The translations under genes were made by a program, and so were the position numbers. Under the pieces are notes generated by a model. That model was not told where the DNA came from and made no database searches. It saw only the letters and a program-made list of their open reading frames with translations. Shown one piece after another: positions 1 through 11,470 of a stretch of 64,000 bases of DNA. This stretch comes from Dipteris shenzhenensis (lineage: Eukaryota > Polypodiophyta > Polypodiopsida > Gleicheniales): the NCBI GenBank assembly GCA_047967505.1, contig CM106540.1, one strand, 5' to 3'. Each line of letters begins with the position of its first letter. Position 1 is the first letter of the stretch.

Positions 1-2308
1 CTTTGAGAGAAATATAGGGAGAGTTCGAGAATGATTCTGAGAGAGAATTTCTTCTTCTCTGATTGAGAAAGTGAGATTTATGTTCTCTTCTTGATTGAGA
101 GATTTGTGACAGTTTCTTCAAGATAGCTCCCTTTGATTACTTTGATGAGGTGACCTCTCCATATAGTCTGCAAAGCGCTATTGATAGCGCCACAAGCTTC
201 ATATCCACATCACCAACCGGCACTTAGCAAAACGAAGCTAACAATAGCTACAAAGGCAGTTATGACCACCGACTCGAAGGCAGTCTCAAAGGCCTGCAAC
301 GCCCTACAGCAATTATGACTACACAGCCTTGAAGCACCTCCGACAAGCTGCCTCCATCTGGATGCAACAGGCTCCTTGCATAGCCACAATCACCAATTCT
401 CACAACAGGCTCGACTCAGCCTAGCTAAGTCTCTATAACAGTCAGCTACTGCTATCGTCGCTCTTGCTTCAGTGGATGACATCTCTATTGTACTTCGTTG
501 TGCTGTGCAATCACCTGACGGCAATATCAAATGACATGACAATGGCACGGGTACCTCTAAGAGCTCCTTCCTTCGACACTGACAGAAAATGCCTTGTTAC
601 GACGGCCAATTGGCCTCGCGGCTTCCTTCCATGCCTATGGAAAATGACTAGAGACACCTTTAACACTGTCCTCTACTCCCACGCAGTCGGTTACACAGCC
701 ACAACGACCACGAGCACTGCCTCCTACGGCCAACCAACACTCAATTCTACACCAAAAGCTCCAGTGATTCATCATAGCACACATCTATAGGACCTCAACC
801 GACCGGACTACAGCAACGCCATAGTTGACGAATCTCTCTACGCCCAACTCTCCACAGACGGCCAACCTCTCCATCAACCTCTCCGAGCCCCGACTGCCTC
901 CAGCACCGCCAACAATCTGCAAAGCATCTATCAGCTCTATCGGCGACTCCAAATGGTTGGGCCGACTCCAACAAGCTAGAAAAGAGCTCAAGGGCTCATG
1001 GTCTATCAACAAACTATCTCTCTAAGCCAAGATTAGCGGGCTGCAACGCTCTGAGCCCGCAAGGCAAATGTCTCCAACAAACTTAGACAAAATCTTTAGA
1101 TTTTGTTGGAATAAAAAAGATACCATCTAGCCACGTCATACTCCGTCGGGTGCTACCTTATCCCAACTAGGTGTGGTGAATCAATTGACACGTGGCACCA
1201 CAGAATTCTGTCACATGTCCTCGCAATCCTATCTACCACGTCAGCTAGCTCAACCAGTTGACATGTCATCAGAGAGCCACTTACTGCCATGTCATCACCT
1301 ACCACATAGGTAGGTCCAGTCATAAGTGCCACATCAGCACTCCACCGTGGCAGTCAAAGCCATGTCATCTCATCCAGACACGTTAGCATTGCCATGTCAC
1401 CTTGACACCTCAACTGACACATGGCATCCACATCATCACTACCACCTCAGCAAGTCTAGTCTCCTGCCACCTCAGTTGCCCAGTCAGTAGTGCCAACTAG
1501 GCACTACTACCTCCTTCCAGGCACACTTTGCACCTTGCATTGCCACATCACCTTGACACCTCAGTTGACACATGGCATCCACATCATCACTGTTGCCACC
1601 TCAATAGGTCCAATCATGTGCCACCTCTGCACTACCTCTTGCTAAACACTACCTCTTGCTAAACACTTTACAACCTACAAGTGCACCTGCTTGCCACCTC
1701 GGCATAGGGCTCCACAGGCACAATCCCTGCTAGGCACAATCACTACATGTGACCCCCTGATTGCCACATCATCATTGACCACATTTGCACTTCTTTTGCC
1801 CCTCCTCCTAGATCAAGCAGTATCTCTTGATCCAGGAAGATTTGAGGGCGCTCCAAAAAGAAAAATCGTTGGATTTTTTGTGCTCTACACGCTCATCACA
1901 TCAGGTGCACATTTTGGCACAAGTATCACTCACTTTTGAGCCTCTCCAATAGATCCACTTCCTACACATACATCAGCCTCTACTTCGATGCATCTGACCC
2001 AGCACATAAAAAGAACAAAAGAAAAAGAAATTATTTGATGTTCTTTTCATCGATCGACGGTTGGTCTAGATCTAGATTAGAGTAGACTAGATTGCCATAG
2101 AGGAAATGATTTGAATTTCTCCAAGCTGCCAATCTAAGCCATGCCCAAAATTCCCGACTAGTTCCTATGATCACATACGGTTTCACATCATCACATTACC
2201 TGAAACTTGATGTTCAACAATTCAGTGAGCAGAATTCAGAGTGTTTGGAGGCATTGACTAATTGTTCAGTGGGTAGATAGCACATTATTTGATTTCACAC
2301 ACACATGC
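1..2308 (+). other. long repetitive leader (5' untranslated region) of copia A
   Basis: No credible ORF. Three zones are visible. Positions 1-120 are GAGA-rich. About 120-1100 is a C-rich stretch with many CTCCAA and CGACTCC-type words, ending in an AAATCTTTAGATTTTGTT dyad near 1090-1110. About 1130-1790 is packed with degenerate words of the type TGCCACATCA, TGACACATGGC and CCATGTCATC. The same three zones occur in the same order, inverted, at 15906-17994. Function is unknown; it is most likely a packaging or regulatory leader or an expanded spacer. Short ORFs here are not supported as genes. Confidence 0.6.
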
Positions 2309-3226
2309 TGTTAACACATACTGAGTACAGTCTACTGAGTACAGTCGTTGAATGCAAGGTAATCAGTGATTAGGCTTCATGATTTACTTCAACGGTTGGA
2401 ACCATGGAAGGAGTATAGTACAAGCTCAGGGAGTTTGAGCCCCAAATACCCTAGGGACAAAGATTGCAAGCAACAGGCACAAGTTGCAGGTTCCAGCTTA
2501 CAGATTGTAGGTTCCAGCTCACAAGTTGTAGGTTCCAGTGGCAAGTTGTGGTTAAGTGTCTCGCGGGAGTTAAGCCTCGCCACTCTAGGTTTTTATCCTC
2601 CTATAGGGGGTTTGAACCTAAAATAGCTTAGGTCTTGGAGGCACGAGGCTAACACAAGCACTATTTGGGAGCCGGTTAGTTAGGAACACCTCCTAATGCC
2701 AGGCTTGTCCCAAGTGTTCTTATATGGTTAACACAAGCGCTATTTCTACTAGTAGGGAGACATGGAAATAATAGCAATATGCCTTGGCACCCTATGGGCC
2801 CAAGAGGCCTTTTATGTAAAGAGAGGGAGAGAGCTAAAAGGAAAAGGGTTTGCCCTCCCTTCAAAAGGCAACATGCATAAAAGGCCAAAGGGTTGACTTT
2901 GGTCTTCATTGTTGTTTGCACAAGTTTGAATACAACCTCCCTCTTCTCTTCCAAGAGTTTTTAGGTGTTCCCTTGTTTTCATCGTAGTGCCCTTATGTTT
3001 GCCACTCCATCCCCCTTCACTCTCCTCTTCCCTTCTCCTTCTCCCTCCTTTCTCCCCTCTCCCCCTTCCCTCTTTCTCTCGTGGAAACACATTGCAACAA
3101 TCCGAAGACCGCACACATGCGGATGGCTCATGCCTTGCATTGCTCTCACAAGGAGTAGCTTGGAGTGGAGGCTCCATCGGCATCTCTTCAACATCCCGAC
3201 ATGTGAGTCACCATTGAGACCACACA
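2309..3226 (+). mobile_element. solo LTR (family R, probably gypsy), 918 bp, TSD CATGC
   Basis: Begins TGTTAACA and ends ACCACACA. It is flanked on both sides by the same five bases, CATGC (2304-2308 and 3227-3231), so both ends and the target-site duplication are visible. A second copy lies on the - strand at 19907-20630 plus 26518-26733, where a purine-rich tract directly upstream shows the unit is an LTR. The body contains a set of CAGGTTCCAGC-type direct repeats (2480-2545) and a pyrimidine-rich stretch (3000-3080). No internal region remains, which points to LTR-LTR recombination after insertion into the copia A leader. Confidence 0.85.
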
Positions 3227-3462
3227 CATGCCATCATTGTAAAGCCTATTTGGCTATTTCACGGCATTGTGCACTTTATTTCAACCTTGTAAAGCCTCTT
3301 GGCTATTCTTAGCATCATTTTCCACAAGCCTTGTAATTGAGATCGGATTATATATTGCAATTGTACCTTCATCGATAGTTCAAATTTCACTTGCCACAAT
3401 CAGTGTTTTGCAGTTGATTGAGATAGTGATTTCACACACACTTTGAGTACATTTCTTGCACC

Positions 3463-4380
3463 ATGTCTACGACTAGCAACCTCAATCTGGAGGCATATGC
3501 TAAGTTAGACAACTTCAATTATGGCACATGGAAATATCAAATGGAGACCATTCTTGTACTTCAGGACAAATGGGAGTATGTCAATGGATGTACATGTAGA
3601 CCATTGGACAATCTAGCCCTACCAATAGCTCTACTCCATATGTTGTCACAGCACTAGCAGCAGGATCTATAGCATGATCTCTAGCTACACGAACAGTTTT
3701 CGCACCTATAGAGCATATCCTATCATTGCCTGAGCACAAGAAGACTGGGATAAGAAAGATAAGTATACATATTATCTGATCAAGTAGAATGTGCAAGATG
3801 TCATGCTAGGACAGCTCAACACCTTCAAGACATCAAAAGAAGCATGGGATATGTTTGCAGCTCTCTACGAGTCCAAGAACACTTCTAGGATTCTCACACT
3901 AAGAAACCAGATCAACCAGAGTTTCCACAATAGCAGTGAAACCAGTCATGCTTATGTACTCAGAATGAAAGTTTACAACAATCAACTCACAGTAGTAGGA
4001 GAGACCATGAATCCAGTAGAAATGGTTCAAGTCATCTTAAATGGACTAGGAGAGGGATACAAGAATCGAGTCCAGAGTATTACCATTCAACAGAAAATTT
4101 TGATACTGGAAGAACTTCAGTCAGTCTTACTTGGTGAAGAGAACTCGGGACGCAAGCCATTCATGCACGCAAAGGTCATTCTAATGATCAAGCACTCACA
4201 GCAGACAGAAGCAGAGGCAGAGGCAAAGGTAGATCATTCCAGAGAAGTGGTCATCATCAGCAACAAAATTGTCATCAAAGTTATAATCAACATCATCATC
4301 GTCCTCAGCAACATCAAAATCAACAAAGAGGAAATCATTCCAATCAAGGAATTCCAAGGATGAGGGAACGCATCCACCAA
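3463..4380 (+). pseudogene. copia A gag (nucleocapsid) remnant
   Basis: Starts at an ATG giving MSTTSNLNLEAYAKLDNFNY, with the GTWKYQMETIL block typical of copia gag (UBN2-type). After a frame break near 3600-3790, the second piece (3791-4363) continues with LNTFKTSKEAWDMFAALYES and LRNQINQSFHNSSETSHAYV, the usual gag core. The expected CCHC zinc knuckle after it is not readable in frame; a weak CXKCXXXGHYEE-like trace lies near 4385-4430. Gag would form the cytoplasmic particle and bind element RNA. Stops and frameshifts rule out a functional product. Confidence 0.75.
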
Positions 4381-4545
4381 TGTGTCAAACATTCAGTGCA
4401 ACTAGTGTCATAAGTTTGGACACTATGAAGAGAGTGCCGCTAGAAGCAGTACAACCAAGGCGGTCAATCCAGTAGCAATCGAGGAAATTTCCTCGGAAGA
4501 GGAAATCATTGTGGTGGACATTCTAGTCACAGTCATTATGCCTAG

Positions 4546-5956
4546 AGTGTACCTAGACATTGATTGCAATTCAAAAGAGGATTTCAGCTATCAAATTAAC
4601 CAAGCAGATCAAGATCCTTGGTACATCAACAGTGGTGCATCATCTCATACGACAAATCATTAAGAATGGTTCACATAGAAGGTCAAAATAATGTCATCTA
4701 CACAACATATAATACACCAAATCTAGTTCAAGGGACAGGCATTATCCCTATGAACAATTTCACTGGTACAAAAGGATTGGCTATGTTTCGAAGCTCAGTA
4801 TCATCAATAGGTCAAATGACAGAACACAACTACCGAGTCATCTTCGACAGAGATGAATACACTATCAGAGACAAATCCAGAGGATTTCAGCTAGTAGGAA
4901 AAGGAGTCAAGGACGCTTGTACAGAATGCTAGCTATAGTACCAGAATTTTATGCCATGTCCGCTCAACGACAACAGATGCCACTATCCGCAAAATGGCAC
5001 AAGAGATATGGTCATGTCAATTTCAAGAGCTTGATAGATATCAGGAATCAGAATATGGCAATTGGGATTCCTAAGCTATAGTTTCTTCGAAAAATTTGTG
5101 AAGCATGCTGCTTCAGTAAACAAAAGCAAACCAACTTTGGCAGAAGCACCTCTCGAGCATGAGGTATTCTTGATTTGAACATTTAGATGTATGGGGTTAT
5201 GCCCAGACCCGCAACGGAAATGCTAAAGACTGATACAGTGTACCTAGACAGTACCTAGACACTGATTGCAATTTAAAAGAGGATTTTAGTTATCAAATTG
5301 ACCAAGCAGATCAGGATCCTTGGTACATCGATAGTGGTGCATCATCTCATATGACAAATCATGAGGAATGGTTCACAGAGATGAAACCATTAGAAGGTCA
5401 AAAGAATGTCATGTACATAGCAGATAATACATTGAATCCAGTTCAAGAGAAAGGCACATTATCCGTATGAACAACTTTACTAGTATGAAAGCATTGGTAA
5501 AAGATGTACTCTATGTTTCGAAACTTAGCAAGAACCTCTTGTCAGTAGGTCAAATGAAAAAACAAAACTACCGAGTCATCTATGATGAAGATGAATGCAC
5601 TATCAGAGACACAAATCCACATGATTTCAGCTAGTAGGAAAAGGAGTCAAGGAAGGACGCTTGTACAAAATGCTAGCTACAATACCAGATTTGCATGCCA
5701 TATCAACTCAACCACAACAGATGCCACTATCCACAAAATGGCACAAGAGATATGGTCATGTCAATTTCAAGAGCTTGATAGATATCAGGAATCAGAATAT
5801 GGCAATTGGGATTCCTAAGCTATAGTTTCTTGGGAAATTCTACGAAGCATGCTACTTCAGCAAACAAAAGTGCACCAACTTTGGCAGAGCACCTCTCGAT
5901 CACGAGGTATTCTTGATTTGATACATACAGATGTATGGGGTTATGCCCAGACCCGC
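4546..5956 (+). repeat. internal tandem duplication of the copia A protease-to-integrase segment
   Basis: The segment from the gag-protease linker to the integrase zinc region occurs twice head to tail: about 4546-5216 and 5245-5956. Both copies carry the protease active-site block (DPWYINSGASSH in the first, DPWYIDSGASSH in the second) and the words for RYGHVNFKSL, LEHEVFLI and VWGYAQTR. The first copy lacks several short stretches present in the second and has lost the catalytic Asp (Asn instead). The second copy runs on into integrase, so it is the one collinear with the rest of the element. Confidence 0.8.
5245..5850 (+). pseudogene. copia A aspartic protease remnant (second copy)
   Basis: Translation across frame breaks gives DPWYIDSGASSHMTNHEEWF, the D-S-G-A-S protease motif of copia polyproteins, followed by YIADNTLNPVQEKGTL and LYVSKLSKNLLSVGQMK, the standard post-protease block. 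The enzyme would cut the Gag-Pol polyprotein inside the particle. Frameshifts near 5460 and later prevent expression. A diverged partial copy precedes it at 4546-5216. Confidence 0.75.
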
Positions 5957-6610
5957 CGTTCACTTTACTACTTGACTTTCATCGATGACTACAACAGATA
6001 TTGTTGGGTCTACTTTCTGAAAGAGAAATCTAAACTCTTTTGCAGATTTCAAGAATTTAAAGCCATGGTAGAAAACGAGATAGCCAGAAAGATCAAAGTC
6101 ATGAGATCAGAGAGAGGAGGTGAATACATGTCTTTAGCATTCATGAACTTTTACAGAAGTCACGGCATTCGAAGACAATTCACTTGTGCAAATACTCCTC
6201 AATAGAATGCAAGAGCTGAAAGGAAGAATGGTACTTTAGCAGACAATGCTATAGTAATGCTTAGTGAGAAGCATCTTTTGAATCATTATTGGAAAGAAGT
6301 AATAGCCATTATAAACTACTTGCTTAATCAGCTTCCTACCAAACCGATTCAAGGTATGACACCTTATGAAGCATTCACAAGACACAAGCCACGCATTGGG
6401 CATCTCTGCATATTTGGTTGCATAGCATATACCCACATACATGACAACCATCGTAGGAAATTGGATGTGAAGTCACACAAATCCATCATGGTTGGCTATG
6501 TTGAAGAAAGCAAAGCATACAAATTGTATGATCCCATCAACCACAAAGTCATTATCTCTAGAGATGTAATCTGCGATGAGGATTCAGAAAGGAAAACCTC
6601 AAATACATAG
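5849..6610 (+). pseudogene. copia A integrase remnant
   Basis: Two pieces (5849-6205 and 6257-6610) separated by a stop (TPQ followed by TAG, then NARAERKNGTL). The catalytic triad can be traced: first Asp in DLIHTDVWGY, second position in MRSERGGEYMS where the usual Asp is Glu, third Glu in ARAERKNG. The C-terminal part has YLLNQLPTKPIQGMTPYEAF, FGCIAYTHI and GYVEESKAYKLYDP, all classic copia integrase blocks. It would insert cDNA into chromosomes. The altered second acidic residue and the stop are inactivating. Confidence 0.85.
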
Positions 6611-6699
6611 GAGATGATGCACCGATTTCACAGTCATCTACAGAAAAGGTTAATGAACAAGAGCAAGAATTTCCAAAAACACCCCGAGATGAACCATAG

Positions 6700-7800
6700 C
6701 AACTCAGATGGTCTATGAGGAAAAACAGACCACTAGCTAGATTGACATATGCTCAAAAAGGCAAAGCAATTGAGGTTAAAAACACCAACTATGCTCTTAT
6801 GACCACCATCATGGCTATAGAAGAGCCAGTGTACTTCGAAGATGCAGTACACAAGCTAGAATGGCAAACTGCTATGAATGAAGAAATGGATGCTTTGTAC
6901 AAGAATAATACTTGGGAATTATGTGACCTTCCACTAGGAAAGAAGGCCGTAGCAAACACATGGGTATACAAAGTGAAGTACAATCCAGGTGGCAGTATTC
7001 AGAGATACAAAGTGAGACTAGTTGCAAAAGGATTTGCACAACAATATGGACAAGATTATGATGAGACATGCTCCAGTAGCAAAGATGGACTCCATATGGT
7101 TCTTGATATCACTAGCGACACTTAGCAAATTAAAAGTGTACTAGCTCGATGTCAAGAATGCATTTCTCAATCCAGTTACCTAGATGAGGAAGTCTATATG
7201 CAACAACCAACAAGTTATGTTGAGCCAGGAAAGGAGAATCAGGTTTGCCATCTCAAGAAAAGTCTCTACGACTTAAAGGAAGTACCCAGAAGTTGGTACA
7301 GTAGAATCGAAGTATTTTTCTGATCTAGGATACATAAAATCCAATGCAGATCATACTCTCTACTACAAAGTTCAAGGGGAAGACATTACTATTGCACTTT
7401 TGTACGTAAATGATCTATTTGTGATCGGAAGCAAGGATAGCTTCATCAAGAAATTTAAACAAGACTTATCTACACAGTTCGACATGAAAGATCTTGGACT
7501 TATGCAGTATTGTCTTGGTATTGAGTTCTGGAGAGATTCAGACAACACCTTTATGAGTCAGCTCAAATATGTTGACAGTCTCCTGAAGAAGTTTCATATG
7601 GCAGATTGCAAGATTGCAGCCACTCCCATGGAACAGAGTTTGAAACTTACTAAAGATTCAAAAAAGCTTACAATCAATGACACATACTACAAGCAGCTCA
7701 TTGGATCTCGTATATATCTGACTATCACATGGCCAGATATTTGTTATGCAGTAAATTCACTAGCACAGTCTATGGCAAATCCAAAACAGTCTCATTAGAA
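6700..7800 (+). pseudogene. copia A reverse transcriptase remnant (RVT_2)
   Basis: Pieces at 6715-7125 and 7400-7798. Visible blocks are EWQTAMNEEMDALYKNNTWE, GKKAVANTWVYKVKY, YKVRLVAKGFAQQYGQDYDE, HLKKSLYDLKEVPRSWY (7240-7300) and ALLYVNDLFVIGSKDS. The YVDD catalytic box reads YVND, so one catalytic Asp is lost. Frame breaks lie near 7125-7200 and 7320-7400. The palm and thumb continue with MKDLGLMQYCLGIEF and CKIAATPMEQSLKL. The RT is clearly different from that of the copia fragment at 14302-15905. Confidence 0.85.
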
Positions 7801-8350
7801 TGCAGCCAAAAGAGTCTTGAGATGCATCAGAGGTACAAGATAGTTTTGGATGAAGTCATCCAAGGTTGCATGGATACTGTAACAGTGACTATGCCAGAGA
7901 TCATGAGACTAGGAGATCAACATAGGGATATGCATTGTTCCTTGTTCAAGGCGCTATATCATGGTCGTCAAACAAACAACCAACTGTTTCTTTGTCTTCG
8001 ACTGAAGCAAAATATAGGGCACTCATTACAAGTGCATGTGAGGCTATATGGCTCAGAAGACTATTGTTAGAAATAGATTACTTTGATGAATCAAAGCCAA
8101 CAACAATATATTGTGATAATCAATTGGATCAAGCATTGCCAAGAAGCGAATATATCACTCCAGGAGAAAGTACATTGATGTTAGAGAGCACTTCATCAGA
8201 GAAACAACGTTACTTGATGGCATCACATTGTAGCATTATGGTAGCAAAGAGAATGTTGTAAACATCTTTACCAAACCACTCGATAAAGAGCTTTTCGAGA
8301 AACACCGACCAACTCTTGGTTTGACACAGAGGAAGGACATTCCCATTAAA
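7729..8350 (+). pseudogene. copia A RNase H remnant
   Basis: Pieces in two frames (7729-8070 and 7935-8261) give VQGAISWSSNKQPTVSLSST followed by EAKYRALITSACEAIWLRRL and TIYCDNQ, the copia RNase H blocks. After a break, FTKPLDKELFEKHRPTLGL is readable near 8265-8325, the conserved end of the polyprotein. A stop follows near 8357. RNase H would remove the RNA strand during reverse transcription. Confidence 0.8.
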
Positions 8351-8447
8351 GGGGTGTGATGGAATGTAATGCTCAGTCCTTCTTCAATTCCCCAGAATAA
8401 TCATCTTGAGGGAAGGCCTATTTCATGATGTTGATCTTGACAGAAGG

Positions 8448-8678
8448 TGTTGAGAGACCACACTCAACATCATGTGATTATATGTGCATAGCACTAACAC
8501 ATATAGAGTGCTATAAAGGAAATGGTTAGATGCCCTAGCCCTAACCCTAAATGGGTTTGTATATATTCTACATTTTCAACTAAATCTAGTGTAGAGTTAG
8601 TGATTTGTGGTGTGCTCTCTAGCTGTGCCCTCTCTCCTCATCTCCACTCTTCTCCTCTCCCCTCTTCATATTTTGTCA
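8448..8678 (+). repeat. 3' LTR of copia A (231 bp)
   Basis: Begins TGTTGAGAG and ends ATTTTGTCA. It matches, inverted, the LTR at 18009-18256, where the outer edge is fixed by flanking CACTA coding sequence and the inner edge by a primer-binding site. It contains TGCTATAAAGGAAA near 8510, a plausible TATA box, and a C/T-rich stretch before its end. The purine run AAAGGGG at 8350-8356 is the best polypurine candidate but lies about 90 bp upstream, so an LTR start at 8357 cannot be excluded. Confidence 0.7.
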
Positions 8679-10560
8679 TCTCCCCCTCTTACGTTATGGG
8701 TCCTCCTTCGCCTTTGGGAAAAAAACCTAGAAGATAGATTAAAGGGATGAGGTAGGAAATCCAAAAAGTAAGATGCCCGTTTAGATCAAAGACTAATCAA
8801 TCAAAAGATGGTTGCATGAAAAATGGTGTGTATGGTTACATGCCGAACATGTCAAAGTTGAACATGTCATATGCCATCGTGGACTGTGTAGCTGCTCTGT
8901 AGAAGAGGCATCTGATGTGAAGCTAGTCAGTGTAGCTGTGAAGATGTGATCTAGTGTGTTATGACATTCTACAGTGTCACCAACCCAAAAGAACTAAGAT
9001 TAGTGTTGGAGGTGTGCTACAGTACATTAATCTCTATCATAGAAGATTGCATAGTTGGTGTGGACGGAGTGATCCAGGGGCTGCATAAAATTGGGGGCCA
9101 AAGATGCAAGTGTGATACTCTACTTTGCTAAAGAAGAGGCCCATACAAATGACAAGATATAGGAACCTATCCAACTTGTATGCTCAACTGTCATGAGCTG
9201 AGAGTGAGATATGGTGTGTACATAGCTAAACATTCATAGGGTTGGGCTGCTGCATCTATCATAGGCTCAAGGTGGAACTAATAGTATAAAGTTCTAGAAG
9301 CCTAAAATTCAACTGAGAAAACATAAGATATCCCCCCAGGCATAGGAGGTTCTGAATACTCATGTCGGGATAGATCTATAGTCTTTGATATAACCTTTAA
9401 TCTATATCCAACCTGTATGCTCAACTGTCATGAGCTGAAGTGAGATCTGGTGTGTACATAGCTAAACATCCGTAGGGTTGGGCTGCTGCATCTATCATAG
9501 GCTCAAGGTGGAACTAACAATATAAAGTTCTAGAAGCCTAAAATTCAACTGAGAAAACATAAGATATCCCCCCAAGCATAGGAGGTTCTGAATACTCATG
9601 CCAGGATAGATCTATAGTCTTGGATATCACCTTTAATCTATATCAAGTATGGACTATATCCTACATCCATAATTGCATGCTAATTGAGGTCCCCACATTA
9701 ATGTCCTCATATTGAGGAATGATTTGCTGATCTAAGGTGATGGTGATAACTGTATTCAAGTATATGATGTAATGCGGCATGTGTGAGTCAATGCTGAAAT
9801 GTCCCAAAGACTAATTTGTTGATTTGTACTGCTAATGGAAACTGTGTCCAAGGATGTAATATGCTCCATATCAGAGGTAAAAGAGAGGTGAAAGCATCAA
9901 TGATGGATGATGGAATGAAGTCACTTGAAGAGCTGAATGCAATGGGGCATGTATCTCTACATGCTGCTAGAGACGTGAGTGCCTCATAGGACTTACTTGT
10001 TGAATAAATGCATGATCACTAGTGAACTCCTGCTGTGTATCTGTATCATCTGGCATGATAGTAAATGGAGTAGAATCGATGCATGAATGTGATGGTTGTA
10101 CATAACTGGAATTAAACTAGGTTGATGTAGATGCAACTGCCTCGCACTGAGGGATTACCATCAAATGTGCCTCGTGTTCATGTGCATGATCAAAATTTGA
10201 AGGTTGATCCATATAACATGTGGTACATCTACATCTAATATTTCGCAACCAATGACTGAGTCAGCATCATAAATCAGTACATACCCTATGGCAATGAATG
10301 GTCAAAGTAGGTTCTCTTTCCACTCATGGATGTCATTTGGAGTCATGACTAGTATGTCATCAACTGTCTGAGGTGAATGACTCCATGTTGGATGTGTTCT
10401 ATTGCTCTATTCTAGAGGCATAACCATGTACCAACGAGAGTGTCTACCCATGAGAACACTGTATGAGAGCTACCACTATGCGTCTTATGCTTGACATGCC
10501 ACTAGGGGCTTCTACTAAAATTGTAAATTTGTGAACCAAGCATGTAATGGAAGAACAATT
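8679..10560. other. unassigned non-coding stretch
   Basis: No ORF with a recognisable domain. The only structure I see is the 237-bp tandem duplication at 9171-9644. The - strand around 10240-10400 gives short open pieces (for example VDDILVMTPNDIHEWKENLL) that look like decayed coding sequence but match no family I know. Confidence 0.5.
9171..9644. repeat. two-copy tandem duplication, period 237 bp
   Basis: Unit 1 is 9171-9407 and unit 2 is 9408-9644. Both start CCAACYTGTATGCTCAACTG and end CTTTAATCTATATC. By eye they differ at only a handful of positions and small indels, so the duplication is fairly recent. No coding content is visible. Confidence 0.9.
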
Positions 10561-10859
10561 ATGTGCTAAGAATCAAGCTCGTAAAATAAAGATGACAACT
10601 ATGTGTCTGGAGTAGCCAAGAGGCTGTAAAAGGCTGATGTGTATGTGTAGGAACCGATGCCAAAAAATAGTCAACAATGTGTGACTTTACATGGGTGGAA
10701 TGTGTGTGCAAGATGTGTGCAACAATCCTACATCCAAGAGGAAAATGACTGCCAAGTGTCACAAAGTGTAATACATGTTTGTATCATAACCCACCACGAT
10801 GACATAATAAACTTAGGTCCTCAACACTCAGCAAATCGATTGATCTCAGAATCAAGCAC

Positions 10860-11470
10860 TGATGCATAAATCTTGGACATAACATGTCCAATAATGGTCT
10901 TGTAATTCTCCAAGCTCATGGGATCCCCTCCCTTGTGGATGGGTGAAATAGTGTTAATGGTCCAAGTGTATGGAAACCCCAAACACACAGCTTCATTAAA
11001 GAGCTTTGCTAAGATTGGGGCTAGGAGGTTAATCCCATATGCAATGAACTCAGTGCAGAGCCCCTCATGATCCTTCGCTTGGCCATTATGAAGTTTCATT
11101 ACGGCATCTTTCACCCTAGTGAAGAGGGTATAGGATGTGGGGTGTGGCATATGTGAGAGGTCAAGATTTGGCTTATTTGGGGTATCATAAAGCATGAGTG
11201 CATAGTTATACCAGACTTGAGTGTCAGTGAGTGGTGAGGGGGACCGTCCCTCTAAAATCTCTGCCAAAAGTCCTTAGAGTTGTTACTAAACAAAATGTTC
11301 AATAGTTCCTCCTCATTCCGGCAAACAAAATCTAGTTTCTTTCTATATACGAGTCGACGATACTCCTGTAGCATCTTTGGTTCACTTTGAAGATTGTTTT
11401 TGGTTTTGAATCTGAGCTAATGGCATGAAACCTTACACTCATCATCGTACCAACTATTACATGATACAGT
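10860..11470 (-). pseudogene. LINE (non-LTR) reverse transcriptase fragment
   Basis: The - strand reads, in order, a WYDDECK block (about 11440-11460, the linker after the endonuclease), YRRLVYRKKLDFVCRNEEEL, then after one stop the ORF at 10821-11267. That ORF has VKDAVMKLHNGQAKDHEGLC, LAPILAKLFNEAVCLGFPY, TINTISPIHKGGDPMSLENY and SKIYASVLDSEINRFAE. These are RT blocks 0 to 2 of L1-type LINEs. The match stops after block 2, before the catalytic FADD, so this is an internal fragment with neither end. It would have copied element RNA at a nicked target. Confidence 0.85.

Larger units (their letters stand above)
1..8678 (+). mobile_element. Ty1-copia element A, degraded, 5' LTR outside the window
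   Basis: Order on the + strand: long non-coding leader (1 to about 3460, including an inserted solo LTR), gag (from 3463), protease, integrase, reverse transcriptase, RNase H (to about 8350) and a 3' LTR (8448-8678). The 5' assignment rests on a second copy of the same leader at 15906-17994 (- strand), which sits directly inside an LTR matching 8448-8678. By analogy, the 5' LTR of A should lie just left of position 1. The coding part carries many stops, frameshifts and an internal duplication, so the element is dead. Domain order PR-IN-RT-RH is diagnostic of copia. Lineage within copia was not determined. Confidence 0.85.

Noticed and set aside
464-1025. ORFs of 108, 75 and 66 codons in the leader of copia A.
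   Set aside because: No domain, overlapping in opposite strands, C-rich composition shared with the non-coding leader copy at 16570-17600.
8357-8447. Alternative start of the copia A 3' LTR at TGTGATGG after AAAGGGG.
   Set aside because: The related LTR at 18009-18256 starts at TGTTGAGAG, directly against CACTA coding sequence, so the 91 bp are more likely internal. It remains an open alternative.
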